From the NCBI GenBank assembly GCA_040218145.1, contig JAVJQK010000127.1, forward strand, positions 62,001-126,000: 64,000 nt of DNA. Direction: 5' to 3'. Under the pieces are notes generated by a model that saw only the letters and a program-made list of their open reading frames with translations, had not been told where the DNA came from and did not search any database. This DNA is from Sandaracinaceae bacterium (GTDB lineage Bacteria; Myxococcota_A; Polyangia; Polyangiales; Sandaracinaceae). The position numbers were made by a program, and so were the translations under genes. Below are positions 22,755 to 33,100 of the stretch, one piece after another (within the stretch, counting starts at the first letter, position 1; every line of letters begins with the position of its first letter).

Positions 22755-25269
22755 TGGCCCAGCGGAGGCGGAGGTGGGCTTCGCCGTCCGCGCTAGGCGG
22801 GGCGCGCAGGATCTCGTCGAGCTTCTCCACGAGCGTCGCGTAGCCGCGCAGGCCGTAGACCGCCAGCGGCTCGAGGTGATCGCTCTCGCGACCGGTCACC
22901 GCGCCGCCGCGTCTCGTGGCCCAGCTGAGCTCGGCCCAGTCGCCGAGCATGAGCCGCTCTGCTGGCGCCGTCTGGACGTGCAGACGGACGCCGCGTCCCG
23001 CGCCGTCGCGGTGGAGCTGCAGGGTCAACGCGCCGCGCGGGCTGGTCGCGATCAGCGCCGAGAGCGTGCGCGCCAGGGTCACGCCATCGAGCGGCTCACC
23101 GGTCAGCGCCCGCAGCCTCTCGGCGCTCGCGGCGTCGAGCTCCCCGCCGTCGATCTCGACCGCGGTGACCATCGAGGCGAGCTGGGCCGCGGCGGGCTCC
23201 ACGAGGGCGCGGGTCTCGTGCCCCTCCGGCAGCGGCTCGACCAGGGCCATGAGGCGCGGCGCGGCGCCCGGGCCGAGCGCGCTGAAGCGAGCCACGGCGG
23301 AGCGGATGGCGTCCTCGGTCTCCGCGGTGCGGAAGGCCAGCTCCGCCGCGTCGAGCTCCCCCGGATCGATGGCGGGGATGGCGGCGGGCGGTGGCGCGGG
23401 CAGCTCCTCTTCGCCGCGGGCGAGCCGCAGACGGTTGGCCAGCGCGGCCCGCGCGCGAGCCCGATGCGCGGGTGGGCTCGTGCAGTCGAAGGGCGCTCCG
23501 ACGCGCTCGGCGAGCATCACCGCCGCGGTGTCGCCCACCGTGCCCACGCAGTCCGCGAGCGGCCCGAAGGCCCACTGGCTGACCGCCGCCGCGGGGTCGG
23601 CCAGCGCCAGCTCCAGGATGGCGTCCACGCGGGCGCGCGCCTCGGCGTGGGTGGTGTCGATGCGGCTGGCCGAGAGGACCAGCGCGAGCCGATCTCCGGC
23701 GCCGAGCCGAGGATAGAGCTGGGCGAGCGCCTCGAGTCCGCGGTCGCCGCCGTGCTGCAGGAGCAGGTCGAGGAGCTGACGCATCACCATGTCGTCGAAC
23801 GGGTTGCGGCGGCGCGCCGCGCGCTCCTGCCCTTGCTCCGGCTCGTCCTCCAGCCGCGCGCGGAGCTGCTCGACCATGGGCGCGATCCAGCGCTCGTCCC
23901 CCTGCGCGCGCAGCGCCTGCGCCGCCTGCACGCGTGAGGACAGCGAGCCCTGGCCGAGCTCACGCAGGAAGAAGCGCGCCGGCACGTCGTCCGCGGCCTC
24001 CGCGAGCGCGCCGATCAGCGAAGCGCGCACCCCCTCGCTCGCCGCGCTGGCCGCGCGGGTCCCCTCCCGGACGCCGCGCCTCCGGTCCACCTGGAGGAGG
24101 CGTCGGAGCGCGGCCACGGCGCGGTAGCTGCCGGCCCGGACATCCCGCGCGAGCAGCTCCGCCTCACCCAGCCGCTGCACGTCCGCGTACCAGGCGCGCG
24201 CGCCCGCGACGCTGCGGAAGGACTCGCCGCTGACGTGCATCAGGAGCCCCCGCGCGACGTCCGAGACGCGCTGGACGCTCGGGAGACCGGAGCCGGCGTC
24301 GATCAATCGCGTCAACGAGTCGTCCTCGAGCGCATCGATGAGGGCGGGCACCGCGGCGAGGCCCATGTCCGACAGCTCGCGGCGGGCGTCGCCGTAGGCG
24401 TGGTCACGCAGCGCGAACACGAGCTGCTCGGCGCGTGTACCCGTGGGCCCCGTGGCGTCGTCCTCGATCATGCGGTCGAGGATGACCAGCAGCTCCCGGG
24501 TCGCGACCGCCGCCTCGGTTCCGTCGAAGCGCTCGACCACCTCCGTCAGTCGGTCGCGGAGGGCGGGACGGTCCAGCTCGTCGTCCCCATACGCCCGGAG
24601 CGCGAGCCACGAGAGGTGCAGGGCCACGTCACCCCGGCCCGCGGCCGCGGGATCGTGAGGCGCGTCGAGGGGCATCGAAGGCCCCTCCATCCGGAGCGCG
24701 AGGGCGAGCAATTCGCGCCCCTCGCGCTCGCGCCCGTTGGCGATGGCGCCGCGCGCGAAGAAGATCGCCTCGAGGCGCGGACCGGGCCCGCGGTGGAGAC
24801 GGAACATGCGGTCGCGCCCATCGCTCTCGACCTCCGCCCGAGCCTGGATCAGCGCCTGCTCGAGCGCCTCCGCGAGGCTCGCTCGCTCGAAGCCGACCTC
24901 GCGCCGGCCGAAGCCGGTGCCGATCCGATACTCGGTCGGCGACAGCGCGTGCACCACGCTGAAGCGGTCCTCGTCTTCTTCGATCAGCCACCCGAGGAGC
25001 GTGTCGTCGTCGCGCCGACGGAAGCTCGGCCGCCCCGTGTGGACGCGGACGAGCGAGCGGCCCTCGAGGCTCGGGAAGGGCAGCGCGTCCAGCTCCGCGA
25101 GCAGCGCCTCGGCGCCCTCGGGCAGCTCCACCGGGGCGGGCGGCGCCGGCGGCGCGGTGATCACGACGGGCTCGGGCGCTCGCGCGGGCGTCGCCGGGGT
25201 GGGCGCGGCCGCGCCGCAGGCGGTCAGGAGGAAGACGGTCGGGGAGGGCCAGCGCATCTCGCGGGCCAT
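22750..25269 (-). CDS. HEAT-repeat-like lipoprotein
   Basis: 839 residues from ATG 25269 (or 25257). The signal ends VFLLTAC (Cys18), followed by a Pro/Ala-rich linker to about residue 55. The body is almost entirely helical, with HEAT-like pairs such as GLAAVPALIDALEDD and SSRVQAAQALRAQGDERWI, and a last beta-rich domain (RGALTLQLHRDGAGRG). It should be lipid-anchored and act as a scaffold in the periplasm or on the surface. Followed by a terminator hairpin shared with ftsZ. An in-frame start at 25437 lies inside the neighbouring gene and is rejected. No enzyme motif. Confidence 0.75.
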   Translation of the reverse strand: MAREMRWPSPTVFLLTACGAAAPTPATPARAPEPVVITAPPAPPAPVELPEGAEALLAELDALPFPSLEGRSLVRVHTGRPSFRRRDDDTLLGWLIEEDEDRFSVVHALSPTEYRIGTGFGRREVGFERASLAEALEQALIQARAEVESDGRDRMFRLHRGPGPRLEAIFFARGAIANGREREGRELLALALRMEGPSMPLDAPHDPAAAGRGDVALHLSWLALRAYGDDELDRPALRDRLTEVVERFDGTEAAVATRELLVILDRMIEDDATGPTGTRAEQLVFALRDHAYGDARRELSDMGLAAVPALIDALEDDSLTRLIDAGSGLPSVQRVSDVARGLLMHVSGESFRSVAGARAWYADVQRLGEAELLARDVRAGSYRAVAALRRLLQVDRRRGVREGTRAASAASEGVRASLIGALAEAADDVPARFFLRELGQGSLSSRVQAAQALRAQGDERWIAPMVEQLRARLEDEPEQGQERAARRRNPFDDMVMRQLLDLLLQHGGDRGLEALAQLYPRLGAGDRLALVLSASRIDTTHAEARARVDAILELALADPAAAVSQWAFGPLADCVGTVGDTAAVMLAERVGAPFDCTSPPAHRARARAALANRLRLARGEEELPAPPPAAIPAIDPGELDAAELAFRTAETEDAIRSAVARFSALGPGAAPRLMALVEPLPEGHETRALVEPAAAQLASMVTAVEIDGGELDAASAERLRALTGEPLDGVTLARTLSALIATSPRGALTLQLHRDGAGRGVRLHVQTAPAERLMLGDWAELSWATRRGGAVTGRESDHLEPLAVYGLRGYATLVEKLDEILRAPPSADGEAHLRLRWAR

Positions 25270-25288
25270 CCTACGCTCGATCGGGGCC

Positions 25289-26164
25289 CTACTCTCCCCG
25301 CGGCTGGAACCCGATGACGCTCGGCAGCTCCCAGTAGCGCCGGTTGTCGTCGCTCTCGAAGAAGCCGTCCTCCCAGCTGCCCATCTCGTCGACGCGGTGC
25401 CCCGGGGCTCGCACGACCAGCGAGGCCTCCGGGCCACCCTCCATGTAGACGAGCCCGCGGATGCCCAGATCGAGCTGCTCGATCATGCGGTTGAGGATCG
25501 CGACGCGGTAGGGCGTGCGCACGTGGAGGAAGACGGCGCGGCCCTCCGAGTCGGCGCCGAACGCGGCGGCGCTGTAGCGTCGACGGCTCGGCCACGGGCG
25601 GGCGTGTCCGGCGCAGTCGATCATGGTGCGGAAGCCCTGCACCGCGGACCGGTAGCGCCCGAGGATGGCGCGGCGGCTCTGCGGGCAGCCGGCGCCACCC
25701 ACCGCGATGGGGCTGCGTGTGCCGCGCGGGTCCCAGCCCACGATGGCGTCGTAGCGCGCGGGGTCGCGGTCGCTGATCACCTCGCCGCGATCGATGAGCG
25801 TGCCGACCGGGCGGCGGTTGGGGAGGAACATGCCGGCGTTGATCCCGCCGTGGAGGCGAAAGTCGCGCACCCAGCGGTCGAGGGTGCGGGCGGGGCCGTC
25901 GCGCACGGAGCTGAGCACCGCGATGCGGTAGCGGGAGAGATCGACGCGCACGAGCGTGAGGGTGCGGTCGCCAGCCGGCGCGGTGGGGGCCCTCGGGAGC
26001 CGGACGCGCTCGACGACGACCGCCTCGCCGCCGGGGGTGTCGCGCTGCGCGCGCGCTGGCCTCTCCGTCTGCAACCAGATGGTCGCCGACGCGAGCGTGA
26101 GGATCGAGAGCGCCGCGGAGCTCCACCGCATGGCGGAGCGAACGTGGCGCGGCGCCGGGTTCAT
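25289..26164 (-). CDS. Phosphodiester glycosidase (NAGPA/DUF2233) family protein
   Basis: 291 residues. An N-terminal hydrophobic signal or anchor (SSAALSILTLASATIW, about 15-31) suggests export. The motif LHGGINAGMFLPNRRPVG is the characteristic 'GG.NAGMF' of phosphodiester glycosidases, and VYMEGGPEASLVV is the second conserved block. Members cleave N-acetylglucosamine phosphodiesters or related cell-wall links; the substrate here is unknown. It lies 19 bp before the HEAT-like lipoprotein gene, so they are probably co-transcribed. Confidence 0.8.
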   Translation of the reverse strand: MNPAPRHVRSAMRWSSAALSILTLASATIWLQTERPARAQRDTPGGEAVVVERVRLPRAPTAPAGDRTLTLVRVDLSRYRIAVLSSVRDGPARTLDRWVRDFRLHGGINAGMFLPNRRPVGTLIDRGEVISDRDPARYDAIVGWDPRGTRSPIAVGGAGCPQSRRAILGRYRSAVQGFRTMIDCAGHARPWPSRRRYSAAAFGADSEGRAVFLHVRTPYRVAILNRMIEQLDLGIRGLVYMEGGPEASLVVRAPGHRVDEMGSWEDGFFESDDNRRYWELPSVIGFQPRGE

Positions 26165-26177
26165 TCCCGGCTGCGCC

Positions 26178-26837
26178 TCAGACCATCCAGAACGTGAGCG
26201 CGCCGGCCCAGACCAGGAGCACGACGCCGCGCAGCGCGAGCCGACGGGCGATCTCCTGCCCGGAGGCGCGCCACACCTCGGGCGCGCGGCCGATGGCCCG
26301 CCCCGTCCGGTAGGGCCCGGCCTGGGTGGGGATGATCTCCACCTGCGGGAGGGTGAGCGAGTCGCCGTCCTCGAGCCCGTACGGGGCGCGGTCGAGGATG
26401 AAGGTGGCCGTCTCGGTCTCGAGGCGCGCGCCGTCGCCGGTCACGCGGAGCTGGCCCGTGACCCAGGTGGCGGCTCTCCGCGCGAGGACGAGCTGCCACG
26501 CGGCGGCCGCCGCGGAGGCGAGGATGCCGGCCGCGACCACGGGCAGGAGCCAGGCGGAGACCGGGGACTCCAGCGCCATCCAGAAGACGACCGGGAGCGC
26601 GGGCAACCAGACTTGCCAGCGGTCGGCGCGCACGAACGCGAGCAGCCCGCGCGGCCGCTCGTGCTCCCAGCACATCACCGCCGCCATCGCGCCGATGAAC
26701 AGGACGCTCGCCGTGAAGTGGGCGCTCCCTCGCGCCTCGACCACCCGCTCGCTGAGCACCGCCAGGACCACCGCCCAGACGCCGAGGGCCTCGAGGAGCC
26801 CCAGCGCGCGACCGGGTCGGGCGATCCACGCGGGCAT
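26178..26837 (-). CDS. Multi-TM membrane protein
   Basis: 219 residues. Four transmembrane helices in the first 120 residues, a soluble beta-rich segment (TGQLRVTGDGARLETETATF, about 127-195) and a final helix (GVVLLVWAGALTFWMV). The soluble segment could be PH-like, but similarity to the 1823/7704 proteins is not clear. It lies 13 bp before the phosphodiester glycosidase gene on the same strand. Family unknown. Confidence 0.6.
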   Translation of the reverse strand: MPAWIARPGRALGLLEALGVWAVVLAVLSERVVEARGSAHFTASVLFIGAMAAVMCWEHERPRGLLAFVRADRWQVWLPALPVVFWMALESPVSAWLLPVVAAGILASAAAAAWQLVLARRAATWVTGQLRVTGDGARLETETATFILDRAPYGLEDGDSLTLPQVEIIPTQAGPYRTGRAIGRAPEVWRASGQEIARRLALRGVVLLVWAGALTFWMV

Positions 26838-26874
26838 GACATCAGGATAGGACCAGCCCCCGGTGGCGCCAGGG

Positions 26875-28380
26875 TCACCGCGCGGCCAACCGCCCGCGGT
26901 CGAGGCGCCAGGTCTCGCTCGTGAGCCGCGAGCCGAGCGCGGCGTCGTGGGTGACCAGCAGGAGCGCGCCCGGGTACGCCGCGAGCGCCGCCTCGAGCCG
27001 CTCGATGGAGGGGACGTCCAGGTGGTTCTCCGGCTCGTCGAGCACCACGCACCACACCCGTCGCGCGAGGCCCTCCGCGAGCAGGAGCTTGCGCGCCTCG
27101 CCCGGGGAGGGCGCCGTGGTCTGGAGCAGGCGCTTCGGGTCCACGCCGAGCGACGCGACGAGCTTCAGGGTCTCGCCGCGCTCGCTCGGGGCCATGGCGT
27201 GGAGGCGTCTCAGCGCGGCCTCTCCCGCGCCGTCCGGGAGCTCCTGCGGGAGCGCGAGGAGCCGCTCGGGGGGCAGCGACCATCGTGAAGAGATGGCGCG
27301 GAGCAGCGAGGTCTTCCCGGCGCCGTTCGGGCCGGCGACGCGGACGCGCGCGTCCCGCCGCAGCACGAGCGTGGTGGGATCGAGCAGCGCGCGTCCCCCG
27401 ACCTCTAGGTCTAGGCGCACCTCGGCCGAGAACAGGACCGACTTCGGCGCCGGCTCCCAGTCGAGGAAGAGCGCGCCGCCGAGCACACCGCGCTCCGTGC
27501 GCGCCGCCTCGAGCGCGCGGTCCGCCCGCGCCGCGCGCGTGGCCTGGCGCGAGGCCGCCTTGGCGTGGTTCGACGCCGCCTTCTCCGCGCGGCCTTTTCG
27601 ACCCGCTTCCCGCGCGTCCGAGTCCTTCGGCCCCTTGATGCGGGTGCTCGCCGCGATCGCGCGATCCGACGACGCCAGCCGCGCGCGCCGGGCCTCGAGC
27701 TCTCGCCTCGCGCGGACGCTCTCCTTCTTCCGCGCGCGGCGCTCGCGCTCGGCTGCCTCGCGCTCGGCGCTCATCTGCGCGCGGGCGTCGGAGTACGCGC
27801 CGGCGCGGGCCGTCGCCCGGCCCCCCTCGACCCAGACCGTGCGCGCGCTGAGCGCGTCGAGGAAGGCCCGGTCGTGCGCGACCACGACGCCGATTCCGTC
27901 GAACCCCGCGGCCAGCTCGCGAAGCGCCGCACGGGCCTCGGCGTCCAGGTGGTTGGTGGGCTCGTCGAGCAGCAGGACGTCCGGCGCGGCGTCCATCGCC
28001 GCGGCGAGCTGCCAGCGCTGCCGCTCGCCCGGAGAGAGCGTGGACCAGCGCGCGATCTCCTCCGGGTCGAGGCGGAGTCGTGCGCGGGCGCGTCGCGCGA
28101 GGCCGTCCCAGCGCCACGCGAAGGCCTCGACCTCGGCGGTGGGCGCGGTCGGCGCCTGGACACAGCGCGCCACGCGGAGCGACGCGGGCTCGCGCTCGAT
28201 CGCGCCGCGGCTCGGCGCCAGCTCGCCGGCGATCAGACGGAGCAGCGTGGTCTTGCCCGCCCCGTTGGGGCCGGCGATGGCGGTCCAGCCGCGCTCGAGC
28301 GTGAGCGACACGTGCTCGAAGACGGGCGGACCGTCGGGGTGGGCGAAGGCCACCTCCGACAGACGGATACGGGACGACAT
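26875..28380 (-). CDS. ABC-F family ATPase
   Basis: 501 residues with two ABC domains and no transmembrane segments. Domain 1 has Walker A GPNGAGKTT, signature LSPGERQRW and Walker B VLLLDEPTNH. Domain 2 has GPNGAGKTS, a weak signature (SPGEARKLLL) and VVLDEPENH. Between them is a long, highly charged Arg/Lys/Glu/Ala-rich linker (about 200-300), where ABC-F proteins carry the arm that enters the ribosome. Members protect ribosomes from antibiotics or rescue stalled translation; which applies cannot be told. A five-codon frame and a hairpin lie upstream of the start. Confidence 0.9.
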   Translation of the reverse strand: MSSRIRLSEVAFAHPDGPPVFEHVSLTLERGWTAIAGPNGAGKTTLLRLIAGELAPSRGAIEREPASLRVARCVQAPTAPTAEVEAFAWRWDGLARRARARLRLDPEEIARWSTLSPGERQRWQLAAAMDAAPDVLLLDEPTNHLDAEARAALRELAAGFDGIGVVVAHDRAFLDALSARTVWVEGGRATARAGAYSDARAQMSAEREAAERERRARKKESVRARRELEARRARLASSDRAIAASTRIKGPKDSDAREAGRKGRAEKAASNHAKAASRQATRAARADRALEAARTERGVLGGALFLDWEPAPKSVLFSAEVRLDLEVGGRALLDPTTLVLRRDARVRVAGPNGAGKTSLLRAISSRWSLPPERLLALPQELPDGAGEAALRRLHAMAPSERGETLKLVASLGVDPKRLLQTTAPSPGEARKLLLAEGLARRVWCVVLDEPENHLDVPSIERLEAALAAYPGALLLVTHDAALGSRLTSETWRLDRGRLAAR

Positions 28381-28382
28381 GA

Positions 28383-28397
28383 GGCACCTCGGGCGCC
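28383..28397 (-). promoter_or_regulatory. Hairpin directly before the ABC-F start codon
   Basis: On the minus strand, GGCGCC-CGA-GGTGCC (one G.U pair) ends 2 nt before the ATG at 28380. Such a stem could limit ribosome access. It lies downstream of the five-codon frame at 28468-28485, so an attenuation arrangement is possible. Confidence 0.3.
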
Positions 28398-28467
28398 GAC
28401 GACGGACGAAGAGAGCACGCGCGCAGACAGTGCGGAGACTGGGTGCGCCGGGGCGTGCGGTTCGAGG

Positions 28468-28485
28468 TCAGCGTGAGGTCGTCAT
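28468..28485 (-). CDS. Possible leader peptide MTTSR upstream of ABC-F gene
   Basis: ATG ACG ACC TCA CGC TGA, 87 nt before the ABC-F start. Some antibiotic-resistance ABC-F genes are controlled by drug-stalled translation of short leaders (established for a few cases). Here the frame could be chance; no binding site is visible. Confidence 0.25.
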   Translation of the reverse strand: MTTSR

Positions 28486-28538
28486 GAGAGACGCCTGGGT
28501 AGGCGTCGGGACGACGATGGCGCGCGCGTCTACACGCG

Positions 28539-29156
28539 TCAAGGGTCCCTCTTCTGGCGGTCCGCCTCTTCGAGCGCCTGTCGCAGCGTCTGCGGGCCCT
28601 GATCGCGTCGGTCCTTTTTCGAGCGAGGTTCTTTCGGCGCGACCTTCTGCTTCCACTTCTGACGGCGCTTGCGCTCCGCCCACCAGAGCCCGAACAGCGG
28701 CCACGCCTCGCGTCCGTCGAGCGGGCCGAGGGGGATCAGGTTGAGGCCGATGAGGAGCGCGTTGGTGAACGTGAACGCGTAGACGAGGTCGGCGAGGAAC
28801 CCGCCCGAGGGGCTCCCGAGGACCGCGACCAGGACGAGCGTCACGACCAGGATGGGGAGCTGCGCGAGCACCCCGCCCCACGCGACCAGCGCTCGCTGGA
28901 TGGGGGTGGGCGAGCCGGCCCATCGGCACTCGCCGCCCATCCCGTGCAGGCGCACGCCGAGGTTCGCGAGCCCGACCCGGTGCACCACGAACGCGTGTCC
29001 CAGCTCGTGGATCACGATCAGCGCGAGGAAGCCGAGCCAGAGCCCCGGCGCCATCCGTCCGCCGGTGAAGAGGATCATGCCGAGCGGCAGCGTCCAGTGC
29101 GCGCGCACCGGGACGCCGCGGATCCGAAAGAGCGTGAGGTAGCCGGTCTCCAGCAC
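28539..29156 (-). CDS. M50-family membrane metalloprotease (site-2 protease-like)
   Basis: 205 residues with zinc-binding HELGH (50-54) in a transmembrane helix and a second conserved site NLIPLGPLDGREAW (about 138-151), the LDG motif that supplies the third zinc ligand. Hydrophobic segments surround both. The last 50 residues are a charged cytoplasmic tail rich in Lys and Arg. No PDZ domain, so this is the short M50B type. It probably cleaves a transmembrane substrate, often an anti-sigma factor, but none is encoded nearby. Divergent from the lipoprotein gene at 29234. Confidence 0.85.
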   Translation of the reverse strand: MLETGYLTLFRIRGVPVRAHWTLPLGMILFTGGRMAPGLWLGFLALIVIHELGHAFVVHRVGLANLGVRLHGMGGECRWAGSPTPIQRALVAWGGVLAQLPILVVTLVLVAVLGSPSGGFLADLVYAFTFTNALLIGLNLIPLGPLDGREAWPLFGLWWAERKRRQKWKQKVAPKEPRSKKDRRDQGPQTLRQALEEADRQKRDP

Positions 29157-29233
29157 TGCCTCCGACCCTAATCACGAACCATCGAATGCGCATGGCGCCT
29201 CCTGCGTCCACACGGCGTATGCTGGTCGCACCC

Positions 29234-30091
29234 ATGCGCACGCTCAGCCTCAGCCTGTTCGCGCTCCTCGCCGCATGCGGCGCGGAGGAGACCGGAGACG
29301 TCCCCGAGCTGGCGACGGGATCCGGCACCGCGGCGGTCGCGCTCGAAGCGGAAGTCGAGGGGGAGGTCGAGGCGGAGGCCGCGACCCACGGCGGCACCGT
29401 CGTCGCGGTCGGCGGGCATCACGTCGAGGTCGTCGCGCACGACGAGGGTGTCATCGACGCGTTCCTTCTCGGCGAGGCGCCGCCGGTCGCGGAGACGCAG
29501 ATCACCGTGAGCGTCTCCGGCGACGACGGCGAGGTCCACCCGGTGCTGCTGACCTGGCACCCGAGCGAGGGCCGCTACCAGGGGCGCATGCACCACGCGC
29601 AGCCGATCCCCGGGCCGGTCGAGGTGGCGGTGACGATCGCGGGTGAGCGGGCGGAGGGGCGGGCGCCGCGCCTCCTCGTGCTGGCCCCCGAGGCGGTCGA
29701 GGCCGCGCCGACGCGCGCCCGGGTGGCGACGCGCGCCACCGGGTCGGACACGGAGCAGGACGCCGAAGAGGTCGAGGCGGCGCGCGAAGACGAGGCGCCG
29801 AGCGAGGCGGCTGCGGTGGCCCAGCCCGCGTCCCCCGCGGTCGTGATCCAGCCGGCGCCCGGCGTCGTCGCGGTGCAGAGGCCCGCGGAGCCTGGCGCGG
29901 TCGTGGTCCAGCGCCCGGCGCCGCCCGGCGCGACGGTGGTCGAACGTCGCGGCCCGGCGCGAGGCGGCATCCGCGTGCGCACGCGAGGTGGGGCGAGCGT
30001 CGCCCCGCCCGCCGCGCCGCCGGCCGCGTCGACGACACGGGGCACACGCCCGCGCGGCGGCATCCGCGTGCGCTCGCGAGACGACGACTGA
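29234..30091 (+). CDS. Lipoprotein with 'HGG' domain and Arg-Gly-rich tail
   Basis: 285 residues. Signal MRTLSLSLFALLAAC (Cys15); the ATG at 29234 is chosen for it over an earlier start at 29186. Residues about 45-150 (THGGTVVAVGGHHVEVV...HPSEGRYQGRMHHAQPI) resemble the small beta domain found in periplasmic metal-efflux proteins. The second half is low-complexity Pro/Ala/Val-rich and contains RGGIRVRTR and RGGIRVRSR, two copies of one short basic motif, the last at the very end. It precedes the two MG2-like giants on the same strand by 94 bp and may belong to the same operon. Confidence 0.7.
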   Translation: MRTLSLSLFALLAACGAEETGDVPELATGSGTAAVALEAEVEGEVEAEAATHGGTVVAVGGHHVEVVAHDEGVIDAFLLGEAPPVAETQITVSVSGDDGEVHPVLLTWHPSEGRYQGRMHHAQPIPGPVEVAVTIAGERAEGRAPRLLVLAPEAVEAAPTRARVATRATGSDTEQDAEEVEAAREDEAPSEAAAVAQPASPAVVIQPAPGVVAVQRPAEPGAVVVQRPAPPGATVVERRGPARGGIRVRTRGGASVAPPAAPPAASTTRGTRPRGGIRVRSRDDD

Positions 30092-30185
30092 CGCGGGGAG
30101 GTCTCGGACCGCCCCACGTTCACGCATCCATGCCGTGTGCTCACGCTTCGGGAACCTGCTCCGCCACCCGGTGTCAGCGGCTCTC

Positions 30186-33100
30186 GTGAAAGCGCGCATC
30201 GCCGGTCTCCTCCTCCTCTTGCTCCCCTCGAGCGCGCTCGCGCAGCGCGCGCAGCCCTTCACCGGCTACGAGCTGGCGCTGCAAGGCGCGAGCGTGGCCC
30301 AGGCGGGGCGGACGGCGGTGTTCCGCGGCGTCGCGTATCGGGTGCGCGGGCTCGCGGAGCTGGTGCCGCACGAGGGCGCGGTGCGCGCGCGGCTGCGCTG
30401 GCCCGACCACGAGCGGCCCACCACCGCGTGGACCACCGCGCGCAGCGACGCGGACGGGCGGTTCCGGCTCGAGCTGCCCGTCCCGGAGGCGGCCCTCGAC
30501 GACCCGCCCCTGTTCGAGGTGCGTCTGGGCACCGACGCCGAGGGACGCACGTTCGAGCTGCCGCTGTCGATCCAGCCCGCGCTCGACGTGATGCTGCGGA
30601 CCGACCGCCAGCTCTACGAGCCGGGAGAGCCGGTGCACGTGTGGGCGCTCGTGCGCGACGCCTCGAGCGGGGCGCCCGTGGTCGGGCGCGCGGTGCAGGT
30701 CAGGGTCCGCGGCCAGGCGCTGCCGCCGACGGACCACGCGCTGACCACCTCCGAGGCCGGCGTCGTGCACCTGGAGCTCGCGGTGCCCGATGGCGCGCCC
30801 GAGGCCACGCAGGAGATCTCGCTCGGCATCGAGGGGCAGCTCGAGGCGGGCGCCTCGTTCCGGGTGGGCACGCGCACCTTCGAGCGGCTCTTCGCGCGGG
30901 TGGAGGTCACGCCCGAGGAGGTCCAGCCGGGCGCGCCCGCGACGGTCCACGTCCACGTCACCACGCCCAGCGGCGCGCCCGTCTCCGGGGCCGCGGTGCG
31001 GCTCGAGATCGAGGGCCAGTCCTACGCGGGGACGAGCGGTGAGGACGGCGTGGCGCGTGTGCCCGTGACCGCGCCGGCGCACTTCGAGCACCGGAGCGGA
31101 CACGTCTCGGTGCGCGCGGAGGTGGAGCACGCCGCGCACGGCGCCGTGAGCGCGTACGGGCGACTCGGCCTGGCGGTGCCGCTCGCGCTCCGGGTCGAGG
31201 TGGTGCCGCGGCACGGCGGCCTGGTGCCGGAGATCGACGACGTGATCTACGTGCGCCTCGTGGAGGGCACGCGCGATCCGCCCGCGGTGGGGACCGAGGT
31301 GACGGTGTCGGGCCCCGCGATCCCGGGCGGGCGCGTCACGGCGCAGACCGATGAGGCGGGGCTCGCGGAGATCCCCGTCCGGCTCCCGCTCGGCGCCGCG
31401 TCGTCGATGGACGGCGCGCCCGAGACGCGGGTCACCGTGGACGTGGCTGGCCTGCTCGAGCGCACCACGAGCGCGTCGATCCCGGTCCGGCGCGCGGTCG
31501 AGGTGGCGCCCGTCCTCTCCGACGTGGTGGTCAGCCCGGGCAGCGCGGTCGAGGTGACCTTGCTGCGTCGACCCGGCGCGCGCCGCGCGGACGTGCGGGT
31601 GGAGCTGCTCGACGGCGCCGAGCCGCTCGTCTGGACGCGCACGCGCGGAGACCGGGTGCGGCTCCAGCTCCCGCCCGGGCGTCTCGGCGTCTTGCACGTG
31701 CGTGCACGGGCGCTGCACGAGGACGAGACCCTCGACGGCGTCGGCGCGACGGCCGCGCTGCTCGTCCGGCCGTCCGACCCGGACTTCGTTCAGCTCACGA
31801 GCGCGCGGCCGCGCTGGACGGTGGGGGACACCGCGCAGCTCACGCTCCAGACGGGCGCGGCGGGCCCACGTCGGTGGGCCGCGGTCCTCGTGCGCGACCT
31901 CGCGGCGCACGGCGGAGAGCGGCCGTTCCGCGCGCACTTCCTCGGTCAGCGCTTCGACGAGGCGGTGCTCGCGCCGAGCGGTCCGGGCGCCGATCGTCTG
32001 CTGCGGGCCGCGCTCGCCGCCCACGCGGCCGAGGACCCGGCGACGCACCCCGCGCCGCCGCTCACCGACGCGCTCGGCTTGCCGGTCGAGCCCGCGCACC
32101 ACGGCGTCTCGATGGACCGCGGCACGCTCCGCGATCCGTTCCCCCTCGCGCGCGAGCTGGAGCGACGCGGCGCCTTCGACGCGATGCGCACCCTGGAGTC
32201 GAAGCTCGAGGCGGCGCTCGCGCAGGGAGGCCTCGACGCGATCACCACCGGGGCGGGCGCGCGCCGCCGCTTCCGGGACGATCTCCTCCGAGACCACCCG
32301 GAGCTCCGCACCCTCGGCGACGGCCCGATGACCCCCGCCATCCTCGCCGACGCGATCCCCGGCTTCGACTACGAGGCGGTGGCGCGGCGGGTGGCGCGCG
32401 CGCGCCTGGTGCGGGTGATGGCGGCGCTCGTCCGCTACCTCGACCCGGGCGACGAGGCCTCGGTCGCCGACCGCATGGCGTCCCGGGAGCCGAGCGAGCG
32501 CTGGCTGGGCCGCATGGTCGAGCGCGGGGTGCTCGCCGCGAGCGATCTCGACGATCCCTGGGGAGGGCGCTTCGCGCTGCGCGCGACCCGGGCGCCCGTG
32601 CTCCTGCTCGGCGCGCCCGCGCGACAGCTCGAGCTGGTCTCGCCCGGCCCCGACGGGCGCCCCGGCACACGCGACGATGTCCGCGATCCGTTCGCGCGGG
32701 CCGTGCCGGCCGCGACGCCCTACGCGATCGCGAGCGGGGAGGACGCCTTGATGCGTCGGCTCGCGCTGCTGTCACCCCTCGCGCGCACCCTGGCCGCGCT
32801 GCGCGAAGCCTACCGACGCACGAACGCCGAGATGGCGGAGGAGGAGATCGGCGACGCCGTCGCGGGCAGCGCGAGCGAGGGCTCCATCGGGCTCGGGGGG
32901 CTCGGCCTGATCGGTCACGGCGCGGGCGGCGGAGGCGGCAGCGGCTACGGGAGCGGCCACGGGAGCGCCGGCCGGATGGGGCGAGGCTCGCGCATCCGCC
33001 TCGGCTCGACGGGGCTGGCGGGCGTGGTGCGAGAGCGCTTCCCGCCCACGCTGCTCTTCCGGCCCGCGCTCGTGGTGGATCCGGACGGCACGACCGAGAT

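Noticed and set aside
22477-23937. A 486-codon plus-strand open frame
   Set aside because: Runs from the end of ftsZ through its terminator hairpin into the mirror of the lipoprotein gene; composition is noise.
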